A stretch of DNA of 64,000 nucleotides from the NCBI GenBank assembly GCA_963805915.1, contig CAWDWD010000021.1, positions 258,827 through 322,826 of the forward strand. Direction: 5' to 3'. Each line of letters starts with the position of its first letter. Position 1 is the stretch's first letter. Positions 10,045 through 18,809 of the stretch are shown piece after piece. The notes beneath the pieces are model-generated. The model was not told the DNA's origin. It saw only the letters and a list, made by a program, of their open reading frames with translations, and made no database searches. The stretch is from JAEULH01 sp963805915. GTDB taxonomy: Bacteria > Pseudomonadota > Alphaproteobacteria > Rhodospirillales > Defluviicoccaceae. The position numbers and the translations under genes were made by a program.

Positions 10045-11094
10045 ATGAAGCTGACGGCGGAGCGCGTCGATGTCTTTCTTCGCCGTCCCGATCCGGCGGT
10101 TAGGGGCGTTTTGATCTACGGTCCCGACCGGGGTCTGGTCCGCGAGCGCGCCGACGCGCTATGCCTCGCCGTCACCGGCGATCTCACCGATCCCTTCCGC
10201 GTCTGCGAGATGGGCGCGGCGGCGCTCAAGGACGATCCGGCATTGCTGGTCGACGAAATGGCCTCGCTGTCGCTGTCGGGCGGAACCCGGGTGGTCCGCC
10301 TCGCCGAGGCCACCGACGCCATGGCCAAGCCGGTCGTAGCTGCGCTCGCCGGCGCGCCCGCGGGCTCGCTGCTGGTGGCCGCCGCCGGCGATCTCGCCAA
10401 GCGCTCGGCACTGCGGAGCCTGTTCGAGACGGCGGCCAACGCCGCGGCCATCGCGTGTTACAGCGACGACGACGCCGGCGTTAAACGGGTGATCGCGTCG
10501 ATGCTCGCCGAGGCCGGCCTGAGCGCGACGGCGGAGGCCAGCGCCTATCTCGCCGTCAGTCTCGGCGGTGGCGACCGGGCGATGACCCGTGGCGAGATCG
10601 AGAAGCTCATTGTCTACATGGGCGGATCTGGCGGATCTCCCGGCGGGGCGGGAACGGTCGGCATCGACGAGGCGATGGCGTGCGTCGGCGACAACCGGGA
10701 AGCCTCGCTCGACGCCGTCGCGATGGCTACCGGCGCGGGCGACCTGGCGGCGCTCGACCAGGCGGTGGGCGTGGCGTTCGCCTCTGACGTTCAGCCGGTG
10801 AGCTTGATCCGCGCCGTCGGCCGCCATTTCCAGCGCCTGCACCTCGCCGTCGGCGCGATCGCCGCCGGGCGCTCGGTCGGTCAGGCGATGGCGACCCTGC
10901 GGCCGCCGGTGTTCTACAAGCTTCAGGACAGCTTCGCTTCCCAGCTGCGCGCCTGGACGCCCGAGCGCCTCGCCGCTGCGCTGCGGCTGCTGATCGAGAC
11001 CGAACTCGACTGCAAGATTACCGGCGCGCCGGCCGAGGCCTTGTGCATGCGGACGCTGTGGCGCATCGCCGCGATGTCGCGGCATGGCCGGTAG
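10045..11094 (+). CDS. holA: DNA polymerase III delta subunit
   Basis: A 349-residue clamp-loader subunit that opens the beta sliding clamp. Typical features are the N-terminal RVDVFLRRPDPAVRGVLIYGPDRGLV, the middle segment SLSGGTRVVRLAEA and the C-terminal KLQDSFASQLRAWTPERL and ALRLLIETELDCKITGAP segments. Length agrees with the family. It follows lptE by 13 bases and ends the housekeeping cluster; the sequence after it changes to a CRISPR remnant and an insertion sequence. Confidence 0.94.
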   Translation: MKLTAERVDVFLRRPDPAVRGVLIYGPDRGLVRERADALCLAVTGDLTDPFRVCEMGAAALKDDPALLVDEMASLSLSGGTRVVRLAEATDAMAKPVVAALAGAPAGSLLVAAAGDLAKRSALRSLFETAANAAAIACYSDDDAGVKRVIASMLAEAGLSATAEASAYLAVSLGGGDRAMTRGEIEKLIVYMGGSGGSPGGAGTVGIDEAMACVGDNREASLDAVAMATGAGDLAALDQAVGVAFASDVQPVSLIRAVGRHFQRLHLAVGAIAAGRSVGQAMATLRPPVFYKLQDSFASQLRAWTPERLAAALRLLIETELDCKITGAPAEALCMRTLWRIAAMSRHGR

Positions 11095-11137
11095 CCGGAG
11101 CGCAGTTCCCTCCTGGCTCTGGCTGTCGTAGGCGTCC

Positions 11138-11226
11138 GGTCTATCCCCGCGTGGGCGGGGGAGCCAGCGCCAGCGCCGCCGGCGAGCCGGGCGCGTCGGG
11201 TCTATCCCCGCGTGGGCGGGGGAGCC
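11138..11226 (-). CRISPR. Relic type I-E-like CRISPR: two repeats, one spacer
   Basis: Two identical 28-base repeats at 11138-11165 and 11199-11226 flank a 33-base spacer, giving the 61-base period typical of type I-E arrays. Read on the minus strand, the repeat has the I-E layout: a purine/CCCCG arm, a central palindrome and a GGGGATAGACC end, close to the E. coli GGGGATAAACC end. No cas gene is in the window. An IS6-family element begins 26 bases beyond the second repeat, so the array was probably truncated there. The orientation is inferred from similarity to known I-E repeats. Confidence 0.75.
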
Positions 11227-11252
11227 CTTCGGCGCGACGCAGTGCGGCGCGA

Positions 11253-11266
11253 GGCACCGTCAAGTT
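11253..11266. repeat. IS6 left terminal inverted repeat
   Basis: GGCACCGTCAAGTT, perfect inverted copy of 12090-12103. It begins 26 bases after the last CRISPR repeat. Confidence 0.88.
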
Positions 11267-11324
11267 GACGAACGCGGAACGGCAGTTGGGTGAAGGAGAC
11301 CCCTGGTTCCGTGACGGTCGGGGG

Positions 11325-12068
11325 TCACGCCGCCAAGAGGGCCCCGGCGACCTCGGCCCAGGTCGCGAAGGCCTGGGCGCGGGCGGCGCGATATTCAGCT
11401 GCGGAGAGGTGGTTGCGGGGGAAGTGAAAGAGATTGGCAATCGGGTCGTGGATGGACAGAAAGCGCTGAACCTGGCCAACCGATTTGAAACGTTTCATTT
11501 GCCGCTCTCGTCGTCGGGTCGGTTGATGCGAGTTCTCGGCTCGGTTGTTCAGCCCCTTGTGCTGGCGATGCTCGAAGACGAGCTTCAAGTCCTTCTTGGC
11601 CGCGCCGTACGACCTCAGCTTGTCGGTGATCATGACGCGCGGTGCCCGGCCTTGCTTTTTGAGCAGCTTGCGCAGCAAGCGCTTGGCCGCCTTCTTGTCG
11701 CGCCGGCTCCGGACCAGAACATCGAGCACATAGCCCGCCTGGTCGACCGCCCGCCACAGCCAGTGCTTCCGGCCGGCAATGGTGATCACCACCTCGTCAA
11801 GATGCCATTTGTCACCGCGCCGCGGGGCCCGCGACCGGGCGGCGTTGGCGATCTCGCGGCCGAACTTGAGACCCCACTGCCGCACCGTCTCGTGGCTGAC
11901 GACGATGCCGCGGACGGCCAGCATCTCTTCCACCATGCGCAGGCTGAGCGGAAAGCGGAAGTACAGCCAGACCGCGGAGCCGATGACCTCAGCGGGAAAG
12001 CGGTAGCCGGCATAGGAGGGGGAGCAGGGCGTCGTCATGCCGGCCTGATAGCCGGCTGGACGCACCAT
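11325..12068 (-). CDS. IS6-family transposase
   Basis: A 247-residue DDE transposase. The catalytic residues are visible as WHLDEVVI (first Asp), VMITDKLRSYGAA (second Asp) and NRAENSHQPTRRRERQMK (Glu), which is the IS6/IS240/IS26 pattern. It catalyses replicative transposition that forms cointegrates, resolved by host recombination. It fills almost the whole insertion sequence and appears intact, so the element may still be active. Confidence 0.92.
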   Translation of the reverse strand: MVRPAGYQAGMTTPCSPSYAGYRFPAEVIGSAVWLYFRFPLSLRMVEEMLAVRGIVVSHETVRQWGLKFGREIANAARSRAPRRGDKWHLDEVVITIAGRKHWLWRAVDQAGYVLDVLVRSRRDKKAAKRLLRKLLKKQGRAPRVMITDKLRSYGAAKKDLKLVFEHRQHKGLNNRAENSHQPTRRRERQMKRFKSVGQVQRFLSIHDPIANLFHFPRNHLSAAEYRAARAQAFATWAEVAGALLAA

Positions 12069-12089
12069 GGCAACTCCCCCAACCTCGCC

Positions 12090-12103
12090 AACTTGACGGT
12101 GCC
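12090..12103. repeat. IS6 right terminal inverted repeat
   Basis: AACTTGACGGTGCC, perfect inverted copy of 11253-11266. It lies upstream of the transposase start and probably overlaps its promoter. Confidence 0.88.
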
Positions 12104-12222
12104 GATTGCACTGCTATACAGCTGGCCGATGGGGCAAGTGATGTCAGCGCGTAAATCTTTGACGCGGTCACTGGGCGCGGATCCTCGCAACTAGCCGCGG
12201 TTCTATCCGACGCCGAGCGGCG

Positions 12223-15200
12223 TTACGCGCGAACGATGTCATCAGCAACCAGCATGACCTGGGTGGGAATCGTAAATGCCTCGCCGGGCATACCGGACAA
12301 CGACCAGACGTCAAAACTCGTCCTTCGGCGCGTTTGCACGGGTGGAATTGGCTGTCGAAATGCAACGTCGCGCAGCCAAGCGCTGGCGCACTTGCTGCCC
12401 TCCCAGTCGGTACCGACCAGGACGTAGATCGACCCGGACGTAAGGAAGCACACTTCCACTGGCGAAACACAGCACGAGACAACCTGCGTGAAAACACGCT
12501 CAAGGAGTTCCGCCGGGATCTTTAGGAAGGGGCGTCGGTCGTTGTTGTGGGATGAAACGCCGGGACGCAACCGCTCCAGCGTATAGCCCATACTTTCCCG
12601 AAAACGAATGTGTGCCGTCGACAGGCGGAAAGCCGCAAGCTCCAAGCCTGGCCCGGCCAGCCGGTCGGTTGCGGAGTACCGATGGATGCGGATGAGATGC
12701 AGGTGATTGGCGCGAACCGAGCGGCCAGGGTTGGCGAGGCTCAATCCGACCTGTTTCGCCTCCCAAGCCAAACGGTTGTCGCAGCCTGGCAGTCCTAAAT
12801 GAAAATCGCTGCGGAAACGGCGAATCGGGGCGTCGAAAATCCACGCATCCTGACTTGACGGATTCTCGAAAAACATCGAGCAACCGTCTGGTTGTATATC
12901 CCAGCGCGACAGACAAAGTAATTGCCCGCAAAGATCGCGGCTGCGCAAAAGATCGAGCGAGGAATCGAAGAAAATGTCGGAGTTAGCCAAAAGGATTCGC
13001 CTGCCGGCTAGATTGCGGTTGGCGTATTCGAAAAGATCCTGAAACGATAGACGCCGGCCGTGCTGAACCATCCGAATCTTCAGCTTAGAGCTTTCGACGC
13101 ACGCAGTGGCAACCGCTCTTTCTGCCGCAGGATCTTCGAGAAAAACATGCACTTCGTGGATCAGCGTATTCTCGCCGTTGCGACGGAGGCACTCGAGCAA
13201 TTCTTGTTTGCGGGCCGGATCTTCATCGGTGTAAAAGCCGGTCAGCAAGACCATCGAGCCACGGAGGGTCCGAGGTATGTCCGCTGTAATGGGTCGTTGC
13301 CCAGTAGCTTTATCCGACGTGCGTTTTCGATAAAAGCTGCGGTCATCTGCCGGCATCTCGGGTTCGGCAATACGTTGCCAATCTCTGCCCCCTGCCTCCT
13401 CTCCACACGAGAGCTGCCAACTATTGCGGCCGTGGCGGACATATAGAAACAATCCGTCGCCAGGCAGCCGAGCCAAACGCGCACCACGCCCTACCGCCGT
13501 GCGGAGGAACTGCGCATCTTCGGCCAGCGATCGATCCGGATAGCGAGCGACTTCGCCAAACAGCCGCCGACGGAAGACCAGGGTGCCGCCATGGACATCC
13601 ATGAAAAACAGCCGACGATGCAAGTTTTCCGAGCAACGCCAAAACATCCAGCGATCGATATCGAAAAAGCACGTTCCAAAAAGGGCGGTAATATCGGCAT
13701 CGTCTGCTATAATTGGTGCTACTTGCCGGCTCAAGCGCTGCGGCCCGTACCAATCGTCATCATCCCACTGGGCGATGACGGAGCCGCCGGCAAGGTGGCA
13801 GGCGCGATTGCGCTTGGCGCCTATCGACAGCGTCTGCGACAGATGAACGTACCGGATGGGCGCTTCGGCCGGGAACGTGAGCGCAACGTTGTTAGGGCCG
13901 TCATCGATGATGATCAATTCCCGCTTCGGATAGTCCTGGCGCAAAAAGTACGTGATCGCCTGCGCCACCCAGTCGGGCCGGTCCTTCGTCGGCATAATGC
14001 ACGAAACGAGAGGAAGTTCGCGCTTGGCGGTTGCCGACGGAGCGGTCTGCCCGCCGCAATCACCGACGCCCACGTCGAAACCGCTCGACAACAGTCGCTT
14101 GACATCCTCGACGGGAATGGCGTGCCAGTTTGAGCCGTTAGTGTGCTTGACGCTGGTATTGCCCGTATGCACGCGCGCCACGTAGAAATCGTCGCGCGGC
14201 AAAGCGACAACGCGGGCAAAACCCACCTCGCGCACAAATCGCGTATCCTCCCCAATGGTAATATCGGCGAAGCGATGGCGCTCCCATAGGGCGCGGTGGT
14301 AACAGAAGGTGCCCCCGTAAACCCAATGCATCCGTCCACTCGGGCAGCGATACTGCCAAGCGCGGTCGGCAGCGGGATCGTAGAACTTTATCCGGTCGAG
14401 TCCGCATAGGTCGGCCCGGTGTGCCAACAGCTCCCGGACCTGGTAGGACAGCCGCCAAGGAGCATGCCAGTCATCGTCATCCCAATGGAGGAAGATCTCG
14501 CCTTCAGCCAGACTGCAGGCGAGATTGCGCTTTGCGCCCAACGACAAACCCCGGGCCTCGCGCACATAACGGATGCGCGAATCCCGCGGCACCAGATCGA
14601 CGACCGGGTCGTCGCCATCGTCCAAAATCACGAGTTCACGCCGCGCGTAGTTTTGTCTTAAGAACGCGTCGATAGCGGCAGAGACGAAACGGCGGCGGTT
14701 GCAAGTCGGCATGAGGCAGGAAACGAGCGGAGGCAGCTGTTCGTTGACGCTAGGCTCTGGCCTCGCCGGCAGATCTTTGCCCGAAAGCCCCTTGGAAGGC
14801 TCGTCTCCTGTTTGCTCCGCCAGAGGGATGCGCAGCGAAATCTCGCCGATCGGCGCGAAGTGCGGGCAGTCTTCGCCCTTGCAATGTGGCTCGAAGTCCT
14901 GCTTCTCCCCCCGCAAACGCAAGCCGCAGAATCGGTTCTGGTAGCGCTGCTTGGCGAATGCTAACCAAGCGGCCTCCTCGGCCCTGCGCCACGATGGAGG
15001 CGCGGTCCGCCAGACATATGCGCCACGAACCCACACACCGCGGAAGCCAGCACGCGCCGCGCGAATGTTGTAGTCCATCTCCCAGCAGGGGCCGAGGCCG
15101 TAGCCTTCGTCGGCCGCGCCGACGGCCTCGATCACCTCCCGTTTTACGGCATAGCAGAACTCCGCGAGGCTGTGCAGCGGCTCAAGGTACGCAAGCGTAT

Positions 15201-15657
15201 CCCCGAACCGTTGCGCGGTGAGCCGTGCCGCACGCTCGATGTGCTGTACGCTTCCATCCTGTACGCTTCCGTCGCCATCGGTCAGGGCGCACTGCTCATT
15301 CCAGCACCGATTGGTGGAAGGTCCGGCCAGACCATGGCACGGGTTCGCAGCAAGTCCCGTCAGTAAATGCTGAAGCCATCCCGCCCCGACGCGGGCACCG
15401 TTTTCGAGCAACACGTAAACATCGGCCTGGCCGCTACCGATGAGACGATTGAAGCAAGTGGCGACTCCACGTGCGTCGTTCCAGGTCAGCACTTGCGCCA
15501 CCCGCTCCCGAGAGAGTGCCGCGCGGGTCGTCGGATCGGCGCCGTCGATTAGAAGGACGATGTCCAGCCTGTCGCTCGCCGCCTCCAGGTCTTCGACGGT
15601 GGAAACCACGAGATCTGAGCGTTCGCGCACGGGGATGCCGATTCGGACCCGGGTCAT
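12223..15657 (-). CDS. Giant multidomain glycosyltransferase (GT2-like)
   Basis: A 1144-residue protein made of several GT-A-like units. An N-terminal unit opens with VRIGIPVRERSDLV. Two clear GT2 domains start with PLVSCLMPTCNRRRFV and PLVSCIMPTKDRPDWV; each carries LGAKRN/IGAKRN and a metal-binding WDDDDW motif. A fourth C-terminal glycosyltransferase-like unit contains ILLANSDIFFD. Such proteins build surface glycans or glycosylate proteins in the cytoplasm. The start at 15657 is one base past the stop of the upstream DUF115-like gene, so the two form an operon. The A+T content is higher than in nearby genes, which may point to transfer. Specificity cannot be read from the sequence. Confidence 0.8.
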   Translation of the reverse strand: MTRVRIGIPVRERSDLVVSTVEDLEAASDRLDIVLLIDGADPTTRAALSRERVAQVLTWNDARGVATCFNRLIGSGQADVYVLLENGARVGAGWLQHLLTGLAANPCHGLAGPSTNRCWNEQCALTDGDGSVQDGSVQHIERAARLTAQRFGDTLAYLEPLHSLAEFCYAVKREVIEAVGAADEGYGLGPCWEMDYNIRAARAGFRGVWVRGAYVWRTAPPSWRRAEEAAWLAFAKQRYQNRFCGLRLRGEKQDFEPHCKGEDCPHFAPIGEISLRIPLAEQTGDEPSKGLSGKDLPARPEPSVNEQLPPLVSCLMPTCNRRRFVSAAIDAFLRQNYARRELVILDDGDDPVVDLVPRDSRIRYVREARGLSLGAKRNLACSLAEGEIFLHWDDDDWHAPWRLSYQVRELLAHRADLCGLDRIKFYDPAADRAWQYRCPSGRMHWVYGGTFCYHRALWERHRFADITIGEDTRFVREVGFARVVALPRDDFYVARVHTGNTSVKHTNGSNWHAIPVEDVKRLLSSGFDVGVGDCGGQTAPSATAKRELPLVSCIMPTKDRPDWVAQAITYFLRQDYPKRELIIIDDGPNNVALTFPAEAPIRYVHLSQTLSIGAKRNRACHLAGGSVIAQWDDDDWYGPQRLSRQVAPIIADDADITALFGTCFFDIDRWMFWRCSENLHRRLFFMDVHGGTLVFRRRLFGEVARYPDRSLAEDAQFLRTAVGRGARLARLPGDGLFLYVRHGRNSWQLSCGEEAGGRDWQRIAEPEMPADDRSFYRKRTSDKATGQRPITADIPRTLRGSMVLLTGFYTDEDPARKQELLECLRRNGENTLIHEVHVFLEDPAAERAVATACVESSKLKIRMVQHGRRLSFQDLFEYANRNLAGRRILLANSDIFFDSSLDLLRSRDLCGQLLCLSRWDIQPDGCSMFFENPSSQDAWIFDAPIRRFRSDFHLGLPGCDNRLAWEAKQVGLSLANPGRSVRANHLHLIRIHRYSATDRLAGPGLELAAFRLSTAHIRFRESMGYTLERLRPGVSSHNNDRRPFLKIPAELLERVFTQVVSCCVSPVEVCFLTSGSIYVLVGTDWEGSKCASAWLRDVAFRQPIPPVQTRRRTSFDVWSLSGMPGEAFTIPTQVMLVADDIVRA

Positions 15658-15658
15658 G

Positions 15659-16438
15659 TCATGCCGGTGACTTGGTACTGATGATGACGAGCAAGTCGCT
15701 CCACCACTTCGCCCGCTGGCCGAGCTCGGCCATGGCGACATTGGCGCCGCCGAACGTGTCGAAGCGCGCCGACTTTAGGGTCGAACCCGCCCCTCGGTTC
15801 TCCGATTTGCCGAGCGGCCGAAGATTGGGAAAGGCTGTCACCCGGCTCTCCGCGCTGAGGTTGACGTCGGTATCGCTGCGGCTCCGGAAGGCGGCGTTCA
15901 GGGCTTCGTATTCGACGTTGATCTGGCGAAGCTGGGACGCGAGCGCGTGGCGGCCGATACGGTCGAAAAAGTGGTGGTCGGTAAAGTCGACACCGATCAG
16001 TCCGATCCGGACAGCGCCCATGTGGACGGCGAGACACAACGCGAGGTACGGCAAATCACGGGTGTAATGGAGGACCGTCGGGTCATCGAACTCGGTGCCG
16101 CCATACCGCCCCAGACGAATGCGCACCACGCCGAGGCGGGCGAGACCCAGATCGAGTTGAGTGAACACGGCCCTGGCCCGGCTCTGCTCGACATGGCGGA
16201 AGCGATCGCCCGAGAACTGGCGTCGCGGATTGAGCACCACCAGATAAGTGGGATCGAACAGCCGGCCGACGTCGTTGACGCCGATGGTCACGAACCGATC
16301 GGGACGGGGCAGGGTCGGCAGCGACGTCCCGCAGCCGCAGACCACGATCGTCTCGCCGGCGTGCCGATCCCTAAATGACGCCAGGTCCCATGGCGGGACA
16401 CCGGCGCCGGCAGACGGTCGAACAAGCGTGTGCATCAT
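15659..16438 (-). CDS. DUF115/sialyltransferase-like protein of a glycan operon
   Basis: About 259 residues starting at the ATG at 16438. A Rossmann-like N-terminus ETIVVCGCGTSLPTLP is followed by GVNDVGRLFDPTYLVVLNP, then LALCLAVHMGAVRIGLIGVDF. This layout (glycine-rich nucleotide loop, then an asparagine/aspartate-rich second loop) is seen in DUF115/MptE-like and some bacterial sialyltransferase-like proteins; I cannot tell which it is. The one-base spacing to the giant glycosyltransferase suggests they act together on a surface glycan. It is divergent from the injection-system operon. Confidence 0.5.
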   Translation of the reverse strand: MMHTLVRPSAGAGVPPWDLASFRDRHAGETIVVCGCGTSLPTLPRPDRFVTIGVNDVGRLFDPTYLVVLNPRRQFSGDRFRHVEQSRARAVFTQLDLGLARLGVVRIRLGRYGGTEFDDPTVLHYTRDLPYLALCLAVHMGAVRIGLIGVDFTDHHFFDRIGRHALASQLRQINVEYEALNAAFRSRSDTDVNLSAESRVTAFPNLRPLGKSENRGAGSTLKSARFDTFGGANVAMAELGQRAKWWSDLLVIISTKSPA

Positions 16439-16511
16439 CCGATTCCCCCCACCCGGGCCGGCGGGGACGACCAACAACCCTCGAGATGCGTTCCCCGGAG
16501 ACAAACTTGAG

Positions 16512-16540
16512 TTGATCGCATTTTGCCCGAGAAGTCTATT
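16512..16540 (+). promoter_or_regulatory. Candidate promoter of the injection-system operon
   Basis: TTGATC at 16512-16517 and TCTATT at 16535-16540, separated by 17 bases, each matching 4 of 6 sigma-70 consensus positions. They lie in an unusually A+T-rich stretch (about 16500-16620) upstream of the sheath gene, in otherwise GC-rich DNA. Confidence 0.35.
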
Positions 16541-16626
16541 GATCCCAAATGGAGAAGGGAGCATACTCCAAGCAAAATAGAGAATTGATGTTCCACGTCG
16601 TAATGCTGGATAGTGCGGGAGGTGGG

Positions 16627-18282
16627 ATGCCAGCTCTTCTGCATCCGGGCGTGTACGTGCTTGAAATTCCGAGCGGCGTACGCTCCATCGAGGGCGTTCC
16701 GACAAGTACAACTATATTTGTTGGCGAAACGGAACGCGGGCCGATTGGTCCCTCCAAAATAAAGAGCCGGACGGAGTTCGAGCGCCTTTTTGGCGGATAC
16801 GTACGCGCGCTCGATACGGTCTCACCGGCAGCGGACAGCGGCACGGCGCGGATTCTCATGCCCTACGCCATGGACGGTTTTTACCGCAATGGCGGCGGCA
16901 CCGCGTACGTGCTGCGGGCGATGGACGGTTTCGAGGATCCGGCCACGGCTGCCGCTGCGAGCCGATCAACCACCTTTGCCGCCGACGGCAGTCCGGCGGT
17001 GGGAGCCATGCTGGAAGCGGTCACCGCCAGTTCACCGGGGATCTGGGGCAATGATCTCGCCGTGGCGTTCCTCGATTCCTCGGACGGGGACGCCGAGCGC
17101 TTTCGCATCGCGGTCGTGTACCGCCGCCCCGAGACCGGCGAGCAGGCCGTGGTCGAAGACTGGGATCGTCTGTCGACCGATCCGAGCGACGAAAGCTATG
17201 TGCGCGATTCTCTGGCCCGCAGCCTGTTCATTCGTTGGGCGGCCGATCCCGATGCGGGCCGGCCGGATTCCGATGACGCCGGCTCGCCGCCGGTGCCGCC
17301 GTCGGAGTCAACGATCGTCGACGTGCTTGCCGTTTTGCTGCAGGGCGGTTCCGGCGGCGGCGGCACCCTGACGTCCGGAGACTATCAGAGCATCCTCAGC
17401 AGCTACTTGGCCGGGGTCGATGATGCGGCGTTGCTGGTCGCCGCCTGTTCGGCGTTTCTCGACAGGGCGACGGGCGCCGGCGAGTACGTACAATACGTCA
17501 ACGCGTTCGTCGGCTACGCCGAGGGGCGCCCCAAGCAGGATCTGTTTTTCGTCGGAGACCTGCCGGGGCAGCGCGGGGCCATCTCTGCGACCGAGGCGAC
17601 GACAAGCACGGTCGACCAGGTCAGGGCAAACGTTCGCTCCAGCAATTTCGCCGGCCTGTACTGGCCGCACGTGGAGGTATCGGATCCCATCGGGGTCGGG
17701 CGCAACCCGACGTTGACGGTGCCGCCGTCCGGATACGTCGCCGGGATCTACGCACGGACCGACGCGCGTCGCGGTGTCTGGAAGGCGCCCGCCGGCGTCG
17801 AGGCCGCGATCAACGGCGCCCTCGCCCTGGAGCACCAGCTCAACGACGCTCACAGCGACGAACTCAATCCCCGCGGGGTCAATGCGCTGCGGCCGGTTCC
17901 CGGGTTCGGGCGGGTCGTCTGGGGATCGCGCACGCTGCGGGTCAACAGCGAGTGGCGCTACGTCCCGGTCCGGCGTACCGCGATCTTCATCCGCATGAGC
18001 ATCTACAACGGCATCCAGTGGGCGGTCTTCGAGCCCAATGACGAGCCGTTGTGGCAAAGCCTGCGAACGACGATCGGCGGGTTCATGAACATCCTGTTCC
18101 GCAATGGCGCCTTCGCCGGCGCGACCTCCGATCAGGCGTATTTCGTCAAGGTCGATGCCGACACCACCACCCCGATCGATCAAGCGGCCGGCATCGTCAA
18201 CATCCTCGTCGGCTTCGCGCCGCTTCGGCCGGCCGAGTTCGTGGTCGTCAAACTCAGCCAGAAAACCCAGAGCACGGAGTAG
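16627..18282 (+). CDS. Contractile injection system sheath protein
   Basis: A 551-residue phage-tail-sheath family protein. It opens with MPALLHPGVYVLEIPSGVR and GVPTSTTIFVGETERGP, typical of eCIS sheath subunits. The conserved C-terminal domain is VWGSRTLRVNSEWRYVPVRR, then RMSIYNGIQWAVFEPN and LRPAEFVVVKLSQKTQ, which carries the strand exchanged between neighbouring subunits. Contraction of the sheath drives the inner tube into a target. ATG at 16627 is preceded by GGAGGTGGG and matches the usual N-terminus, so it is preferred over the in-frame ATG at 16549. Only one sheath gene is present, whereas Afp and PVC clusters carry three. Confidence 0.95.
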   Translation: MPALLHPGVYVLEIPSGVRSIEGVPTSTTIFVGETERGPIGPSKIKSRTEFERLFGGYVRALDTVSPAADSGTARILMPYAMDGFYRNGGGTAYVLRAMDGFEDPATAAAASRSTTFAADGSPAVGAMLEAVTASSPGIWGNDLAVAFLDSSDGDAERFRIAVVYRRPETGEQAVVEDWDRLSTDPSDESYVRDSLARSLFIRWAADPDAGRPDSDDAGSPPVPPSESTIVDVLAVLLQGGSGGGGTLTSGDYQSILSSYLAGVDDAALLVAACSAFLDRATGAGEYVQYVNAFVGYAEGRPKQDLFFVGDLPGQRGAISATEATTSTVDQVRANVRSSNFAGLYWPHVEVSDPIGVGRNPTLTVPPSGYVAGIYARTDARRGVWKAPAGVEAAINGALALEHQLNDAHSDELNPRGVNALRPVPGFGRVVWGSRTLRVNSEWRYVPVRRTAIFIRMSIYNGIQWAVFEPNDEPLWQSLRTTIGGFMNILFRNGAFAGATSDQAYFVKVDADTTTPIDQAAGIVNILVGFAPLRPAEFVVVKLSQKTQSTE

Positions 18283-18294
18283 TCCGAGGTCGCC

Positions 18295-18795
18295 ATGGCT
18301 CAGTTCTCCACCAACACGCACCGCCTCGACCCCTACAAGAATTTCAAGTTCCGGGTGAAATGGGACAACGCCTACGTCGCCGGGTTGTCGAAGATGTCCG
18401 CCCTCAAACGGACCACGGAAGCCGTCGAGTGGCGCGAAGCGGGCGGCCCCTCCATCGTCCGCAAACTCCCGGGTCGCACCAAGTGCGAGCCGATCACGAT
18501 GGAAGGCGGATTGACCCATGACCGCCAGTTCATGGAATGGGCGGACCAGGTCTCGAACCCCAAAGGCGACAAGGCGATGTCCTTGAAGGATTACCGCAAG
18601 GAAGTAACGATCGAGGTCCTCAACCTTCAATCGACTCCCGCCATGGCGTTCACCCTTCACCGCGCCTGGGTGAGCGAGTTCCAGGCGGTGCCGGAAATGG
18701 ATGCCAACGCCAACGCCGTCGCGATTGAGATGATCAAGATCGAGTACGAAGGCTTCTCGCGCGACGAGGCGGTGGTCGAACCGACAGAGACCTGA
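18295..18795 (+). CDS. Inner tube protein (gp19-like)
   Basis: A 166-residue protein of the T4 gp19/Afp1 tube family. Typical segments are RLDPYKNFKFRVKWDN, VAGLSKMSALKRTTEAVEWREGG-like, GRTKCEPITMEGGLTHDRQFMEWA and FTLHRAWVSEFQAVPEMDANANAVAIE. It forms the hollow tube that carries effectors. It follows the sheath gene by 12 bases; sheath then tube is the standard order. Confidence 0.95.
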   Translation: MAQFSTNTHRLDPYKNFKFRVKWDNAYVAGLSKMSALKRTTEAVEWREAGGPSIVRKLPGRTKCEPITMEGGLTHDRQFMEWADQVSNPKGDKAMSLKDYRKEVTIEVLNLQSTPAMAFTLHRAWVSEFQAVPEMDANANAVAIEMIKIEYEGFSRDEAVVEPTET

Positions 18796-18809
18796 CAACC
18801 GGCGTTGCC

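Larger units (their letters stand above)
11253..12103 (-). mobile_element. IS6-family insertion sequence, 851 bp
   Basis: Bounded by inverted repeats: GGCACCGTCAAGTTG at 11253-11267 and its complement at 12089-12103. The match continues with one mismatch to about 19 bases. The element contains one transposase gene on the minus strand. The length (about 850 bp) and the repeat start GGCAC agree with the IS6 family. The eight bases outside each end differ (CGGCGCGA on the left, GATTGCAC on the right), so there is no target-site duplication. Confidence 0.9.

Noticed and set aside
11245..12111. Target-site duplication around the IS6 element
   Set aside because: The flanking octamers CGGCGCGA and GATTGCAC are different.
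12104..12222. Possible third CRISPR repeat beyond the IS element (GGTTCTATCC near 12200)
   Set aside because: Only the first ten or so bases resemble the repeat, and the palindromic core is absent.
17308..18798. Long open frame opposite the sheath and tube genes
   Set aside because: It mirrors strongly conserved genes on the other strand and encodes His/Arg/Gly-rich sequence without motifs; a GC-rich shadow.
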